Positions 8,830 to 16,281 of a stretch of 64,000 nt of DNA are shown here, piece by piece. The notes beneath the pieces are model-generated. The model had not been told where the DNA came from. It ran no database searches and saw only the letters and a list, made by a program, of their open reading frames with translations. The stretch covers positions 1,337,501-1,401,500 of the forward strand of contig NZ_CP032544.1 in the NCBI RefSeq assembly GCF_003867075.1, read 5' to 3'. How positions within the stretch are numbered: the first letter of the stretch is position 1; each line of letters opens with the position of its first letter. A program made the position numbers and the translations under genes. This DNA is from Tenacibaculum mesophilum. GTDB taxonomy: Bacteria; Bacteroidota; Bacteroidia; Flavobacteriales; Flavobacteriaceae.

Positions 8830-9306
8830 TTATGAAATTTTAATTGTTCTTGCTGGTTTTTGTTTTGCTTCATCTTTTTTAGGTAAAAAGATGTTTAAGA
8901 TACCATCCTTGTAGCTAGCATTAATCTTATCATCATTCACGCTTTCTGGTAGCGTAAATGTTCTTTTAAACGAAGAATATCCAAACTCTCTACGAGTATA
9001 GTTTTCTTGTTTTTCTTCATTTGTTTCTTTTATTTCTGTGCTAATAGATAATATTTGATTATCAATATTTATATGAAAATCAGATTTGCTTAAACCAGGA
9101 ACAGCCATTTCTACAATATAACTATCTGCTGTTTCTTTAATGTTTACTTTAGGTAAAGTAATTCCTGTATTAAAGTTTGATGTAAACACAGCTGGAAGAT
9201 CTCTATTAAACACATCATCTAGCCAACTAGACAAGTTAGGGAAGTTTACGTTTGAATTAGTGCTTGTTAAACTTCCGTTTTTAGGAACATTAATTAAATT
9301 GCTCAT
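8830..9306 (-). CDS. Hsp20/alpha-crystallin small heat-shock protein
   Basis: A holdase chaperone that binds unfolding proteins. The alpha-crystallin domain runs from about residue 49 to 148 (LPKVNIKETADSYIVEMAVPG, GYSSFKRTFTLPESVN, ASYKDGILNIFLPKK), preceded by a short N-terminal arm and followed by a short Lys-rich tail with an IKIS end. The 158-residue length is typical. The gene stands alone with its own terminator. A 14-bp palindrome 47 bp upstream (9353-9366) may be its operator. Confidence 0.95.
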   Translation of the reverse strand: MSNLINVPKNGSLTSTNSNVNFPNLSSWLDDVFNRDLPAVFTSNFNTGITLPKVNIKETADSYIVEMAVPGLSKSDFHINIDNQILSISTEIKETNEEKQENYTRREFGYSSFKRTFTLPESVNDDKINASYKDGILNIFLPKKDEAKQKPARTIKIS

Positions 9307-9352
9307 AATTACAAAATTTTAATTAAACATTATTTCAAATACGAAACCTTAA

Positions 9353-9366
9353 GTGATTTCAATCAC
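9353..9366. promoter_or_regulatory. palindrome upstream of the Hsp20 gene
   Basis: GTGATT-TC-AATCAC is a perfect 6-bp inverted repeat with a 2-bp centre, placed 47-60 bp before the Hsp20 start. It resembles a small regulator binding site. It is not the CIRCE element. Confidence 0.35.
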
Positions 9367-9670
9367 CTATTTTGCAAATAATGAGCCAAAATAAAAAACG
9401 AGACAACTTCTTTTATTAACTTTTAATTTTCTTTAACATACGACTGTTATTTTTACAGTCACCTATTGTTTTTCATCAAAAAAAGGTCATTTTGTCATAT
9501 TAAAAAACTCATCAACACACTCAAAAACAAAAACTTAGTTCATTTTTAATTTAATTCACAATAACTTCGTTAGTATTGAGCATAAATCATTAAAACGGAT
9601 TCGGGTTCTTAAAAAATTGTCATTAATTTAAAAAATAGTGTGAGAAAAATATTACTATAGTATTATTAGG

Positions 9671-9863
9671 AAGAACTGAAGTAAAAACAAGTGTATTTTA
9701 TACTTTTTTAACTCAAAGCACTTTATAATTTGCATCATAATGTAAACCACTTTTCACTATTATTTTAGTAACTTATTACACACTGCTATTAAAGCAGATT
9801 TCACTTTTACCCTAGCAATAATTCGATCATAAAGCTCTCTACACTCTTTATTGTACTTACATA
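9671..9863 (-). pseudogene. IS110-family transposase remnant (C-terminal end), left locus
   Basis: On the minus strand this region translates to ...CKYNKECRELYDRII, then SALIAVCNKLLK, then after a net 10-bp deletion that shifts the frame IVKSGLHYDANYK and a stop (9713-9715). These are characteristic pieces of the C-terminal end of IS116/IS110/IS902-type transposases. The sequence just outside the stop (AAGAACTGAAGTAAAAA at 9671) is shared with the second remnant at 57306, so it is probably the IS end. The rest of the gene is missing: it stops where the 41-bp tandem repeat begins. Confidence 0.8.
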
Positions 9864-9866
9864 TTG

Positions 9867-10153
9867 ATGAGGAAAGCTCAACGAAGCTCGCTGATGGTTT
9901 CGTTGCCTTGAGGAAAGCTCAGCGTAACGCGCTGATGGTTTCGTTGTGTTGAGGAAAGACCAGCGTGACGCGCTGATGGTTTCGTTGCCTTGAGGAAAGA
10001 CCAGCGTGACGCGCTGATGGTTTCGTTGTCTTGAGGAAAGCTCAACGTGACGCGCTGACGGTTTCGTTGCCTTGAGGAAAGCTCAGCGTGACGCGCTGAT
10101 GGTTTCGTTGCCTTGAGGAAAGCTCAGCGTGACGCGCTGATGGTTTCGTTGGG
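9867..10153. repeat. 41-bp tandem repeat, seven copies
   Basis: Seven direct copies start at 9867, 9908, 9949, 9990, 10031, 10072 and 10113, each exactly 41 bp apart. Each contains GAGGAAAG near its start, an inner inverted repeat CAGCG-TGACG-CGCTG, and GGTTTCGTTG at its end. Copies differ by a few bases (AGCTC versus AGACC), and the first is the most divergent. There are no unique spacers, so it is not a CRISPR. It is GC-richer than its surroundings. It separates the IS110 remnant from the leader of the first cassette array. Confidence 0.9.
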
Positions 10154-10206
10154 AGACTATTCAATAAAGTGTGTCAATAGCGATACATAGCACCGTTGCT
10201 ACTCCG

Positions 10207-10449
10207 TAAAACATCTTTTATTCCCTAAATAATTGAGCTTATGATATTCCGTAAGAATTTGTGCCCATCTTGTAGTAAGTTCGTTGGAGTTATATAATTA
10301 ATTAACAAACAACAATAACTCGTTAATAACTTTATTTTAAGTAACCTATTGATTTTAATATATTTGAAAACGTATAAAAATTGCTAAAAGTTCCGTTTAT
10401 ACTACCGTTAAGAGAATGTAACAGTAATTTCATTACGTATATAAACTAG
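10207..10449 (+). other. leader of cassette array 1 (homologous to 52420-52670)
   Basis: This non-coding segment shares blocks, in the same order, with the segment before the second array: TAAAACATCTTTTATTCCCT, ATTCCGTAAGA, TATAATTAATTAACAAA with AACAATAACT, TATATTTGA, and GTATATAA shortly before the junction GTT. It ends at the first cassette boundary (G10449/T10450). By position it corresponds to the leader and primary insertion site of an integron, but no integrase gene is in it. Confidence 0.65.
10359..10366 (+). promoter_or_regulatory. candidate cassette promoter of array 1
   Basis: TATATTTG is an exact TANNTTTG match, ends 83 bp before the first cassette junction and is conserved in the second leader (81 bp before the junction there). 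The minus-33 element is only T-rich. Confidence 0.5.
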
Positions 10450-10476
10450 TTGTAGCTAATTTGAAGAAACTAACGG

Positions 10477-11619
10477 ATGAAGAAAAAAGATAGACTTTCA
10501 AAATGGAAAAAAGAGGAAAAACATCCTCTAGGATTTGAAAGTCCCGTTGATTCTGATTTCGAAGAATTTCTTGAAAAAAGGAATAGTCGCAATACTTCAG
10601 AAGAAAAAAATCCTTTTAACTCAAATTATGACTTAATGAAAATGACTAGAGAATTGGTCTTTGATATTAAAAACGGAGTTCCAGTCTTTCATTATATCTG
10701 TCCAATGCTTGACACGAAAGAATTGGAATTATCGTATCATCATCTTTTGGATAGTGTAATCGAAGGCGATGATGTCGATATTGAACGTGAGGTTATAAAC
10801 ACTCTTGGTTTAGCTACAGCACTTGAAGTTCCTGTTTATCCAAATAATGACAAAGTTGAAATTGAACTTTCAAATTACTATCGAAAATTGATTCAAAATG
10901 GATTTACCGCACCTGATGAAGATGGCAATGATGTAAAAATCAGACCCGTAAATTCAAAGAAAATGGACGACTTTAAAGTTGACAAATTATCGAAAATTGA
11001 TTTGACAAAGTTTTGGTCACCTACCGATTTACTAATGCTAAAACAAGTTGTTAAAGATGAATTTTTAAAGTTGAACAATGCGCATCGCACATTAACAATG
11101 CTAGAAATAGCCATTGAACAACTAGAAAAACTTTTGGATACATCAAAAAGGAATGAGAATAGTTTACAAAAATGTATTACCGAAAATCCAATTCTTTTAG
11201 GACTTGACTATGCAAAAATTATCCCTAAACATAAATTAGGCTCTGAATTTGAAGTAGATTATGCATTAGAAAAATTCAACGGCTTAATTGACTTAATGGA
11301 AATTGAATCTAGTAACCTAAGTATTTTTACAAAACAAGGTAATCCGTCTAGTTATTTAGTTCACGCAGAACAGCAAGTTATTGATTGGCTAGATTGGACT
11401 GAGAAAAATAATGCTTATGCCAGAATTGGACTAGAAGGACTAATATCCCCTAAAGGTTTTGTAATAATTGGTAGAAGTTCAAGTTTAACCGAAAAAACAA
11501 AAGCAAGTCTAATTAGAAGAAACAAAGCATTTAATGGAAACATTACGATTATGACTTACGATGATGTTTTAAGAAAAGCTAAAAGCTTGAGAGATATTTT
11601 AAAAACTGAAAAAAACTAG
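10477..11619 (+). CDS. Shedu-type (SduA, DUF4263) putative antiphage nuclease
   Basis: The C-terminal half (about 225-375) has the DUF4263/SduA layout: ENPILLGLDY (236-245), EVDYALEK (259-266), LMEIESSN (273-280), a FTKQGNPS loop, HAEQQVIDWLDW (296-307), GFVIIGRSSSLT (327-338) and ITIMTYDDVLRKA (357-368). This is a PD-(D/E)XK-like fold with candidate acidic residues Asp261, Glu275 and Glu277; the usual ExK position reads ExE. Shedu proteins defend against phages by DNA cleavage. The N-terminal half (1-220) is variable and may be the sensor part. It is the first cassette of array 1, and its stop codon touches the attC R'' box. Confidence 0.82.
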   Translation: MKKKDRLSKWKKEEKHPLGFESPVDSDFEEFLEKRNSRNTSEEKNPFNSNYDLMKMTRELVFDIKNGVPVFHYICPMLDTKELELSYHHLLDSVIEGDDVDIEREVINTLGLATALEVPVYPNNDKVEIELSNYYRKLIQNGFTAPDEDGNDVKIRPVNSKKMDDFKVDKLSKIDLTKFWSPTDLLMLKQVVKDEFLKLNNAHRTLTMLEIAIEQLEKLLDTSKRNENSLQKCITENPILLGLDYAKIIPKHKLGSEFEVDYALEKFNGLIDLMEIESSNLSIFTKQGNPSSYLVHAEQQVIDWLDWTEKNNAYARIGLEGLISPKGFVIIGRSSSLTEKTKASLIRRNKAFNGNITIMTYDDVLRKAKSLRDILKTEKN

Positions 11620-11750
11620 CTACAACAATGGCTATAAGTAATTGCTTGTTCTCGCCTACTTTGGAAATTCCTGCGGAATTTCCAACTTGGTGTGTACTTG
11701 CAAAGTTATGTACTAAACCACGCAACTACTCATAGCCGAGACCGTTAGCA
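11620..11750 (+). other. attC-like recombination site 1A
   Basis: R'' CTACAAC (11620-11626) complements the start of its own cassette (GTTGTAG at 10449). L'' GGCTATAAGTAATTGC (from 11630) pairs with L' GCAACTACTCATAGCC (11722-11737), with isolated mismatches. The site ends with R' GTTAGCA (11744-11750). The loop holds a second perfect hairpin, GGAAATTCC ... GGAATTTCC. The site is 131 bp long. Confidence 0.8.
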
Positions 11751-11788
11751 GCAATAATAAAATAACTGGTATTCAAAGCAAGCAATAG

Positions 11789-12586
11789 ATGGATAGAACA
11801 GAATTCTACAGGATACTCGAGATGACACAGGATGACGGACATCCTCATTGGCCATCGAAAATTCCTAATCCAGAATTAGTAAAGCAAGGTAAACAAGTTA
11901 TTCCGTATCTAATAGAAGCGCTGAGGACAGAACATGCTTCATCAGCCGTTATTACACTTGCTGGAATTGGTATAGATGCACTCCCTGCTTTAAATGCTGA
12001 AATTGAAACGACAGAAATTAGAAGACCTGTATTCCGCTCTCTAATTTATCTTGCCCACATGCACAAGTTGTTGAATCCCAAAATATCATTCCAGCACCTA
12101 ATCGAACTTGTAACCATTGACTATGAAATAACGGAAAGCAATTTCCATAAACGACAAGAAAAAGAAAGCATACAATCGGATGCAATAAATATCCTAGGAC
12201 TATATAACATTAAGGAAGCTGTTCCTGCTTTACTAGAAAAACTACATCACCATAACTACCTTTGTGTTTGCGCTTGTAAGGCACTATCAAGGATAAAAGA
12301 TCCTGTAGCGTTAGAACCACTAGTGAATGTTTTACAGGACGAACAAAAATTTTGGGTTCCTAGAGGGGCTGCAGCTATCGCCATTGGTGATTTTGGATTA
12401 CTCGCTAAACATCTATTACCTCAACTTGAAAGGTCTTTACATTACGAAATAAAAGACAGTAGTGAAAAATGGGATGAGCGCGCTAAAAATGCGGTTGCAG
12501 ATTCAATTAGAAAAATTACTGACCCAAATAGCCAATCAATGCTTAAAGGAAAAGGGTTTAAGTACGAGATGTGGGGAATCTACTAG
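11789..12586 (+). CDS. HEAT-repeat protein
   Basis: A 265-residue soluble protein built from helical repeats of the HEAT/PBS-lyase type: VKQGKQVIPYLIEALR (30-45), ITLAGIGIDALPAL, LGLYNIKEAVPALLEKL, ALSRIKDPVALEPLVNVLQ and AAIAIGDFG. Such scaffolds bind other proteins or nucleic acids, and no catalytic motif is visible. It is the only gene of the second cassette of array 1 (11745-12671), 38 bp after the attC-like site. Its role in the cassette is unknown. Confidence 0.75.
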   Translation: MDRTEFYRILEMTQDDGHPHWPSKIPNPELVKQGKQVIPYLIEALRTEHASSAVITLAGIGIDALPALNAEIETTEIRRPVFRSLIYLAHMHKLLNPKISFQHLIELVTIDYEITESNFHKRQEKESIQSDAINILGLYNIKEAVPALLEKLHHHNYLCVCACKALSRIKDPVALEPLVNVLQDEQKFWVPRGAAAIAIGDFGLLAKHLLPQLERSLHYEIKDSSEKWDERAKNAVADSIRKITDPNSQSMLKGKGFKYEMWGIY

Positions 12587-12597
12587 AAAAGGAATGC

Positions 12598-12677
12598 TGC
12601 TAACACAACCTACACTTCATGCCGAAAAGTGTTATATTCGAGAGTCGGCACGAAAGCGTAGCTTCAAACCGTTTGCT
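12598..12677 (+). other. attC-like recombination site 1B
   Basis: R'' TGCTAAC (12598-12604) complements the cassette start (GTTAGCA at 11744). L'' CTACACTTCATGCCGA pairs with L' TCGGCACGAAAGCGTAG (mismatches and one extra base), and R' is GTTTGCT (12671-12677). At 80 bp it is the shortest site here, with a 20-base loop. Confidence 0.72.
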
Positions 12678-12702
12678 GTAATTAAAAAATAAAGAGAAAA
12701 AG

Positions 12703-13434
12703 ATGCGATTAGCAGAAATAGCAAGACAATTAGGAACAAATAAAGAAATAATGGATTCATACTGGGAATACCATGAAAGAAAACAGAATTGGTTTTTTTC
12801 TCCAAATCCAAATTTAGATGGAGCTACAAGAAGACCTATGTTTCCAAGTCTTATAGATTGGAAAAAATTAAAATCATCTGAGAGAAAACGAAAATGGAAT
12901 AACCTTAGTATGAAGCAACGAATGACAATTTCAACTCTTGCTGGGTTTGGATATGAAGGGAGAGGAATTAACTTAGACAATATATCTCACTTTTCTAGAT
13001 TAAGAGAAGCTTGTATGAGTAAATGGAAAATAAACTTATACAGTGTGTTCTGGAGTGATTTAGGAAACGGAAAACGTTGGCTTTGTAATGTTTTTGTTGG
13101 TGATGCTATTTATTTATACGGTTTAAATAACTTTACTTCATCAAATAATCATTATTATGACCCAGAACAAATCTATATGGGTAAATCTTCTTTAAGAAAA
13201 AGAAAAAATTATAAAGATGTTAAAGTTGGAGATATTGTTGTTTTTGGAAAAGGACATGTAGAAATTATTACAAGTATTCAAAAATATTGGGTTGCTGATG
13301 ATGGGTTTTGCTCTATCGGCGCAGGCAGAGGTAGGGGTAGATCTTATATGGGAAGTATAGAATGTGATGGGGCATTAACACTTTCAGGAAAAAGAGAACT
13401 AAATAATAGCAATCATACATACTTTTATATATAG
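12703..13434 (+). CDS. putative CHAP/NlpC-like papain-fold hydrolase
   Basis: No confident family match is visible, but the C-terminal half has the spacing of papain-fold amidases: KRWLCNVFVGDAIYLYG (125-140, candidate nucleophile Cys128), KVGDIVVFGKGHVEIIT (174-190, candidate His185), then a further polar residue near VADDGF (197-202). The N-terminal half is basic and aromatic and has no signal peptide. CHAP and NlpC domains cleave peptidoglycan peptides. The gene is followed after 1 bp by a small membrane-protein gene in the same cassette. That fits an effector with its immunity protein, but this is inference. Confidence 0.5.
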   Translation: MRLAEIARQLGTNKEIMDSYWEYHERKQNWFFSPNPNLDGATRRPMFPSLIDWKKLKSSERKRKWNNLSMKQRMTISTLAGFGYEGRGINLDNISHFSRLREACMSKWKINLYSVFWSDLGNGKRWLCNVFVGDAIYLYGLNNFTSSNNHYYDPEQIYMGKSSLRKRKNYKDVKVGDIVVFGKGHVEIITSIQKYWVADDGFCSIGAGRGRGRSYMGSIECDGALTLSGKRELNNSNHTYFYI

Positions 13435-13435
13435 A

Positions 13436-13855
13436 ATGCGAAAATTTTATTTTTTATCTTGTTTGTCTAATTTTCTAATACTGTTTTTAGTTGGACAGTT
13501 TGTTTTTCCTTTAATCGAAGGAATAGTTAGTAATCACATAAAAAAATTTACCGAAATCAGTAGTTACGTAAATTATAGTTACTATTTCTATTTTTTTGTG
13601 TTTTGGTGGCTTGCACCACTTTCAATACTTTTAATAAAAAATTACTTAAAACATTTATTACTTTTTATTACAATAAATATATTATTAGCGGTCATAATTT
13701 TAATAAGCTCTTTTAAATATGGTTTTGAAATAATTTTATATGACCTACTGTTATTTATAGTGCCAAGTATGGTAATTTCTATTTCGGTTTATTATTCTCA
13801 AATGATAATTGGAAAAAAACTACTACCAACAAAGTATAAGCGTAATGCGGAGTAG
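13436..13855 (+). CDS. small multi-pass membrane protein, possible immunity protein
   Basis: A 139-residue protein with four strongly hydrophobic segments (about 5-25, 45-65, 70-90, 100-122) and a basic C-terminus. No family is recognised. It begins 1 bp after the papain-like hydrolase gene, so the two are co-translated. Its 3' end runs into the attC-like site (R'' and L'' lie inside the coding sequence). Pairing of a cell-wall hydrolase with a membrane protein suggests immunity, but a holin-like or unrelated role is equally possible. Confidence 0.6.
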   Translation: MRKFYFLSCLSNFLILFLVGQFVFPLIEGIVSNHIKKFTEISSYVNYSYYFYFFVFWWLAPLSILLIKNYLKHLLLFITINILLAVIILISSFKYGFEIILYDLLLFIVPSMVISISVYYSQMIIGKKLLPTKYKRNAE

Positions 13856-13951
13856 AGTGCTAAATACGAAAAATAGACTATTATAACCTCAAGGTTAAAC
13901 AAAAGTGAAGTGCTCCTAACCTCGCACTACGCTTATACAATCACGTTAGCT
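13824..13951 (+). other. attC-like recombination site 1C
   Basis: R'' TACCAAC (13824-13830) lies inside the end of the preceding gene. L'' GTATAAGCGTAATGCG (from 13834) pairs with L' CGCACTACGCTTATAC (13924-13939, two mismatches). R' is GTTAGCT (13945-13951). Pairing of R'' with the cassette start (GTTTGCTGTA at 12671) is only about 7 of 10. The sequence after the junction resembles a cassette start but runs directly into the DUF721 gene end. Confidence 0.72.
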
Positions 13952-13968
13952 GTAATACACACTATACC

Positions 13969-14268
13969 CTATACCAACATCAGTTTTTTAACAAGCTCCT
14001 CTCCTATTTCCTCATTAATCATGCGTATAATCTTATCTTTACCGTAACTTAACTCTTCTCGTAGTACCGAGGAAGACAAACGAACAATTAAGGTTCCGTT
14101 TTGTAGTTTTACTTCACTGGTATACGAAGCCACTCCTGCACCCATCAATTTTTCCCAAGCTTCGTCAATATGAATTTTTTGAAATCCTTTTTTCAACTTA
14201 TTATTCTCTTGAATAAAGCTTCCCATTAAATCTTTGATTGAAAAACTATCGTTTTCTCTTTTAGCCAT
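13969..14268 (-). CDS. DUF721 (DciA-like) protein
   Basis: A 99-residue DUF721 protein (FSIKDLMGSFIQENNKLKKGF, AWEKLMGAGVASYTSEVKLQNGTLIVRLSSSVLREEL). In many bacteria DUF721/DciA proteins load the replicative helicase. In Bacteroidota the short form sits next to recF, as here (38 bp downstream). The first cassette array ends 18 bp beyond its stop codon. Confidence 0.88.
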   Translation of the reverse strand: MAKRENDSFSIKDLMGSFIQENNKLKKGFQKIHIDEAWEKLMGAGVASYTSEVKLQNGTLIVRLSSSVLREELSYGKDKIIRMINEEIGEELVKKLMLV

Positions 14269-14305
14269 TTGATTTGCTTTTTGCCTTGTTTTCTTGCAAC
14301 TAAGA

Positions 14306-15385
14306 TTATAATTTAAAAATCTGATACTCTTGATTACTCTTTTTTATCACTTCCTCTGTTCTATCGGCATGTGTATCTGTAATAAAAATTTGTCCAAATT
14401 CATCACTATTTACCAAATCAACGATTTGAGCAACCCTATTTTCATCTAACTTATCAAAAATATCATCCAATAACAAAATAGGAGTTACGTTAGATTGCTT
14501 TTTAATAAACTCAAACTGTGCCAACTTTAATGCTATTAAATACGATTTTTGTTGTCCTTGTGAACCAAACTTTTTAATAGGATGTTCCTCTATTTCAAAA
14601 TTTAAATCATCCTTATGAATTCCAACAGATGTATACTGCAGCATCTTATCTTTCTCTAAGTTTTGTTGTAACAAAACTTCTAAAGACACCTCGTGTAACT
14701 GACTTTTATAACGCAAATTTACCTCTTCGTTTGCTCCAGAAATAATTTTATGCTTATCGTTAAAAATGGGCACAAACTCTTCTAAAAAAGCTTTTCTTTT
14801 GTTATAAATAACCGTTCCATACTCAATTAATTGCTCATCGTATACTTTTAAATTTAACGCATCAAATGTTCTATTGGCAGCAAAATACTTCAACAATGCA
14901 TTTCGCTGACTCACCGTTTTAGTATACGAAATTAACGTTTGTAAATACTTTTTATCTTGTTGAGAAATTACTCCGTCAATAAATTTACGACGAGTTTCGC
15001 TTCCTTCAACAATTAAATCCCTATCCGCAGGAGAAATAATCACCAACGGTAGCTGCCCTATATGTTCAGAAAATTTTTCGTAGGCTTTTCCATTGCGTTT
15101 CAATACTTTTTTCTGACCTCTTTTTAAGGAACAGATAATTTTTTCTTGTCGATCGTTTAACAAATAATCTCCTTCAACCATAAAAAAATCTTGACCGTGT
15201 CGAATATTCTGTCCTGCAATCGAATTGAAGTAACTTTTAGCAAATGACAGGTAATAAATTGCATCTAACACATTGGTTTTTCCAATACCATTATTCCCAA
15301 CAAAGCAGTTAATTTTCTTTTGAAAATCAAAAGTTTGAGATTCAATATTCTTAAAGTTTACCAAAGAAAGTTTTTGTAAATACAT
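14306..15385 (-). CDS. recF: DNA replication and repair protein RecF
   Basis: An SMC-like ATPase that acts with RecO and RecR to load RecA at gaps. The Walker A motif GNNGIGKTN lies at 30-38, the ABC signature region [18 protein letters not shown] around 272-289, and Walker B with the D-loop in [12 protein letters not shown] around 303-314. The 359-residue length is normal. It is the upstream partner of DUF721. Confidence 0.97.
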   Translation of the reverse strand: MYLQKLSLVNFKNIESQTFDFQKKINCFVGNNGIGKTNVLDAIYYLSFAKSYFNSIAGQNIRHGQDFFMVEGDYLLNDRQEKIICSLKRGQKKVLKRNGKAYEKFSEHIGQLPLVIISPADRDLIVEGSETRRKFIDGVISQQDKKYLQTLISYTKTVSQRNALLKYFAANRTFDALNLKVYDEQLIEYGTVIYNKRKAFLEEFVPIFNDKHKIISGANEEVNLRYKSQLHEVSLEVLLQQNLEKDKMLQYTSVGIHKDDLNFEIEEHPIKKFGSQGQQKSYLIALKLAQFEFIKKQSNVTPILLLDDIFDKLDENRVAQIVDLVNSDEFGQIFITDTHADRTEEVIKKSNQEYQIFKL

Positions 15386-15466
15386 GAATGAGCCCTGTTA
15401 CTAAAAGAAAGCGCAAATTATCGAAAATTTACGAAAAAACGACTTTTAAAATCCAATTAAAAAAAC

Positions 15467-15474
15467 TATTTTTG
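15467..15474 (+). promoter_or_regulatory. minus-7 box of the TPR-ribH operon
   Basis: TATTTTTG matches TANNTTTG and lies 25 bp before the ATG. TTTT at 15444-15447 is in the minus-33 position. Confidence 0.6.
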
Positions 15475-15498
15475 TCGCCACTAATTTTTTAAGCAATT

Positions 15499-16281
15499 AT
15501 GGCTACATACAAGAAAAGAGGTTACAAACCTAAGAAAGAAAAGGTTACACAAGAAGTAGAAGAAACATTTGATGAATCTCAAAGTACTACTGCTGAAGTA
15601 TTTAATACTCTAGATGATACGGCGAATAAATCAGAAGAATGGATTGAAAAAAATAGCAAGCCATTATTTTACGGATTGGTAGCTGTTGCAGCTTTAATTT
15701 TAGTGTACTTAGCTTATAACAAGTTTATTGCTGAGCCAACACAACAAGAAGCTTCAAACGAATTAGCATATCCTCGTACTTTCTTTGAAAAGGCAAATAC
15801 CTCTGCTGGTGCTATTGCTGATTCATTATACACTTTAGGTTTAGAAGGTGGTGATGGAAAATATGGTTTTATTGATATTGCCGATCAATTTAGTGGCACA
15901 AAAGCAGGAAACTTAGCAAACTATTATGCAGGTATTTCTTACTTAAAAATAAAAAAATACGAAGAGGCTATAGAGTATTTAAGCAGCTTTAGTTCAGATG
16001 ATGAGCTATTAGGGCCTACTGCTTTAGGAGCTATTGGTGATGCTTTTGCTGATATCAATCAGCCAGAAGACGCTTTAGACTATTATCAACAGGCAGCTAA
16101 TAAAAAAGATAATCAATTTACTACGCCTTTATTTTTATTCAAAGCAGCTCAAATTGCAATGGATTTAAAAGAATACAGTAAAGCTGAAAAATTATACACA
16201 ACCATTAAAGAAAAATACGCTGATTCTGATCAAGGAAGAGATATTGAAAAGTATATCAACAGTGCAAAATACGCTCAATAA
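15499..16281 (+). CDS. membrane-anchored tetratricopeptide-repeat protein
   Basis: A Lys/Glu-rich N-terminus is followed by one membrane helix (about 54-76, PLFYGLVAVAALILVYLAY), then a periplasmic domain with TPR units (GNLANYYAGISYLKIKKYEEAIEYL, ALDYYQQAANK, YSKAEKLYTTIKEKYADSD). The layout resembles YfgM-like proteins, which work with periplasmic chaperones. Its stop codon shares one base with the ribH start, so the two are co-expressed, although no functional link is obvious. Confidence 0.85.
   Translation: MATYKKRGYKPKKEKVTQEVEETFDESQSTTAEVFNTLDDTANKSEEWIEKNSKPLFYGLVAVAALILVYLAYNKFIAEPTQQEASNELAYPRTFFEKANTSAGAIADSLYTLGLEGGDGKYGFIDIADQFSGTKAGNLANYYAGISYLKIKKYEEAIEYLSSFSSDDELLGPTALGAIGDAFADINQPEDALDYYQQAANKKDNQFTTPLFLFKAAQIAMDLKEYSKAEKLYTTIKEKYADSDQGRDIEKYINSAKYAQ

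Noticed and set aside
9867..10153. Possible CRISPR array
   Set aside because: The copies are back to back with a 41-bp period and no unique spacers, and no cas genes are near.
12462..12980. Open frames on both strands around the second attC-like site (126 and 76 codons)
   Set aside because: They overlap the HEAT-repeat and papain-like genes in other frames and run through the attC palindrome; no family match.
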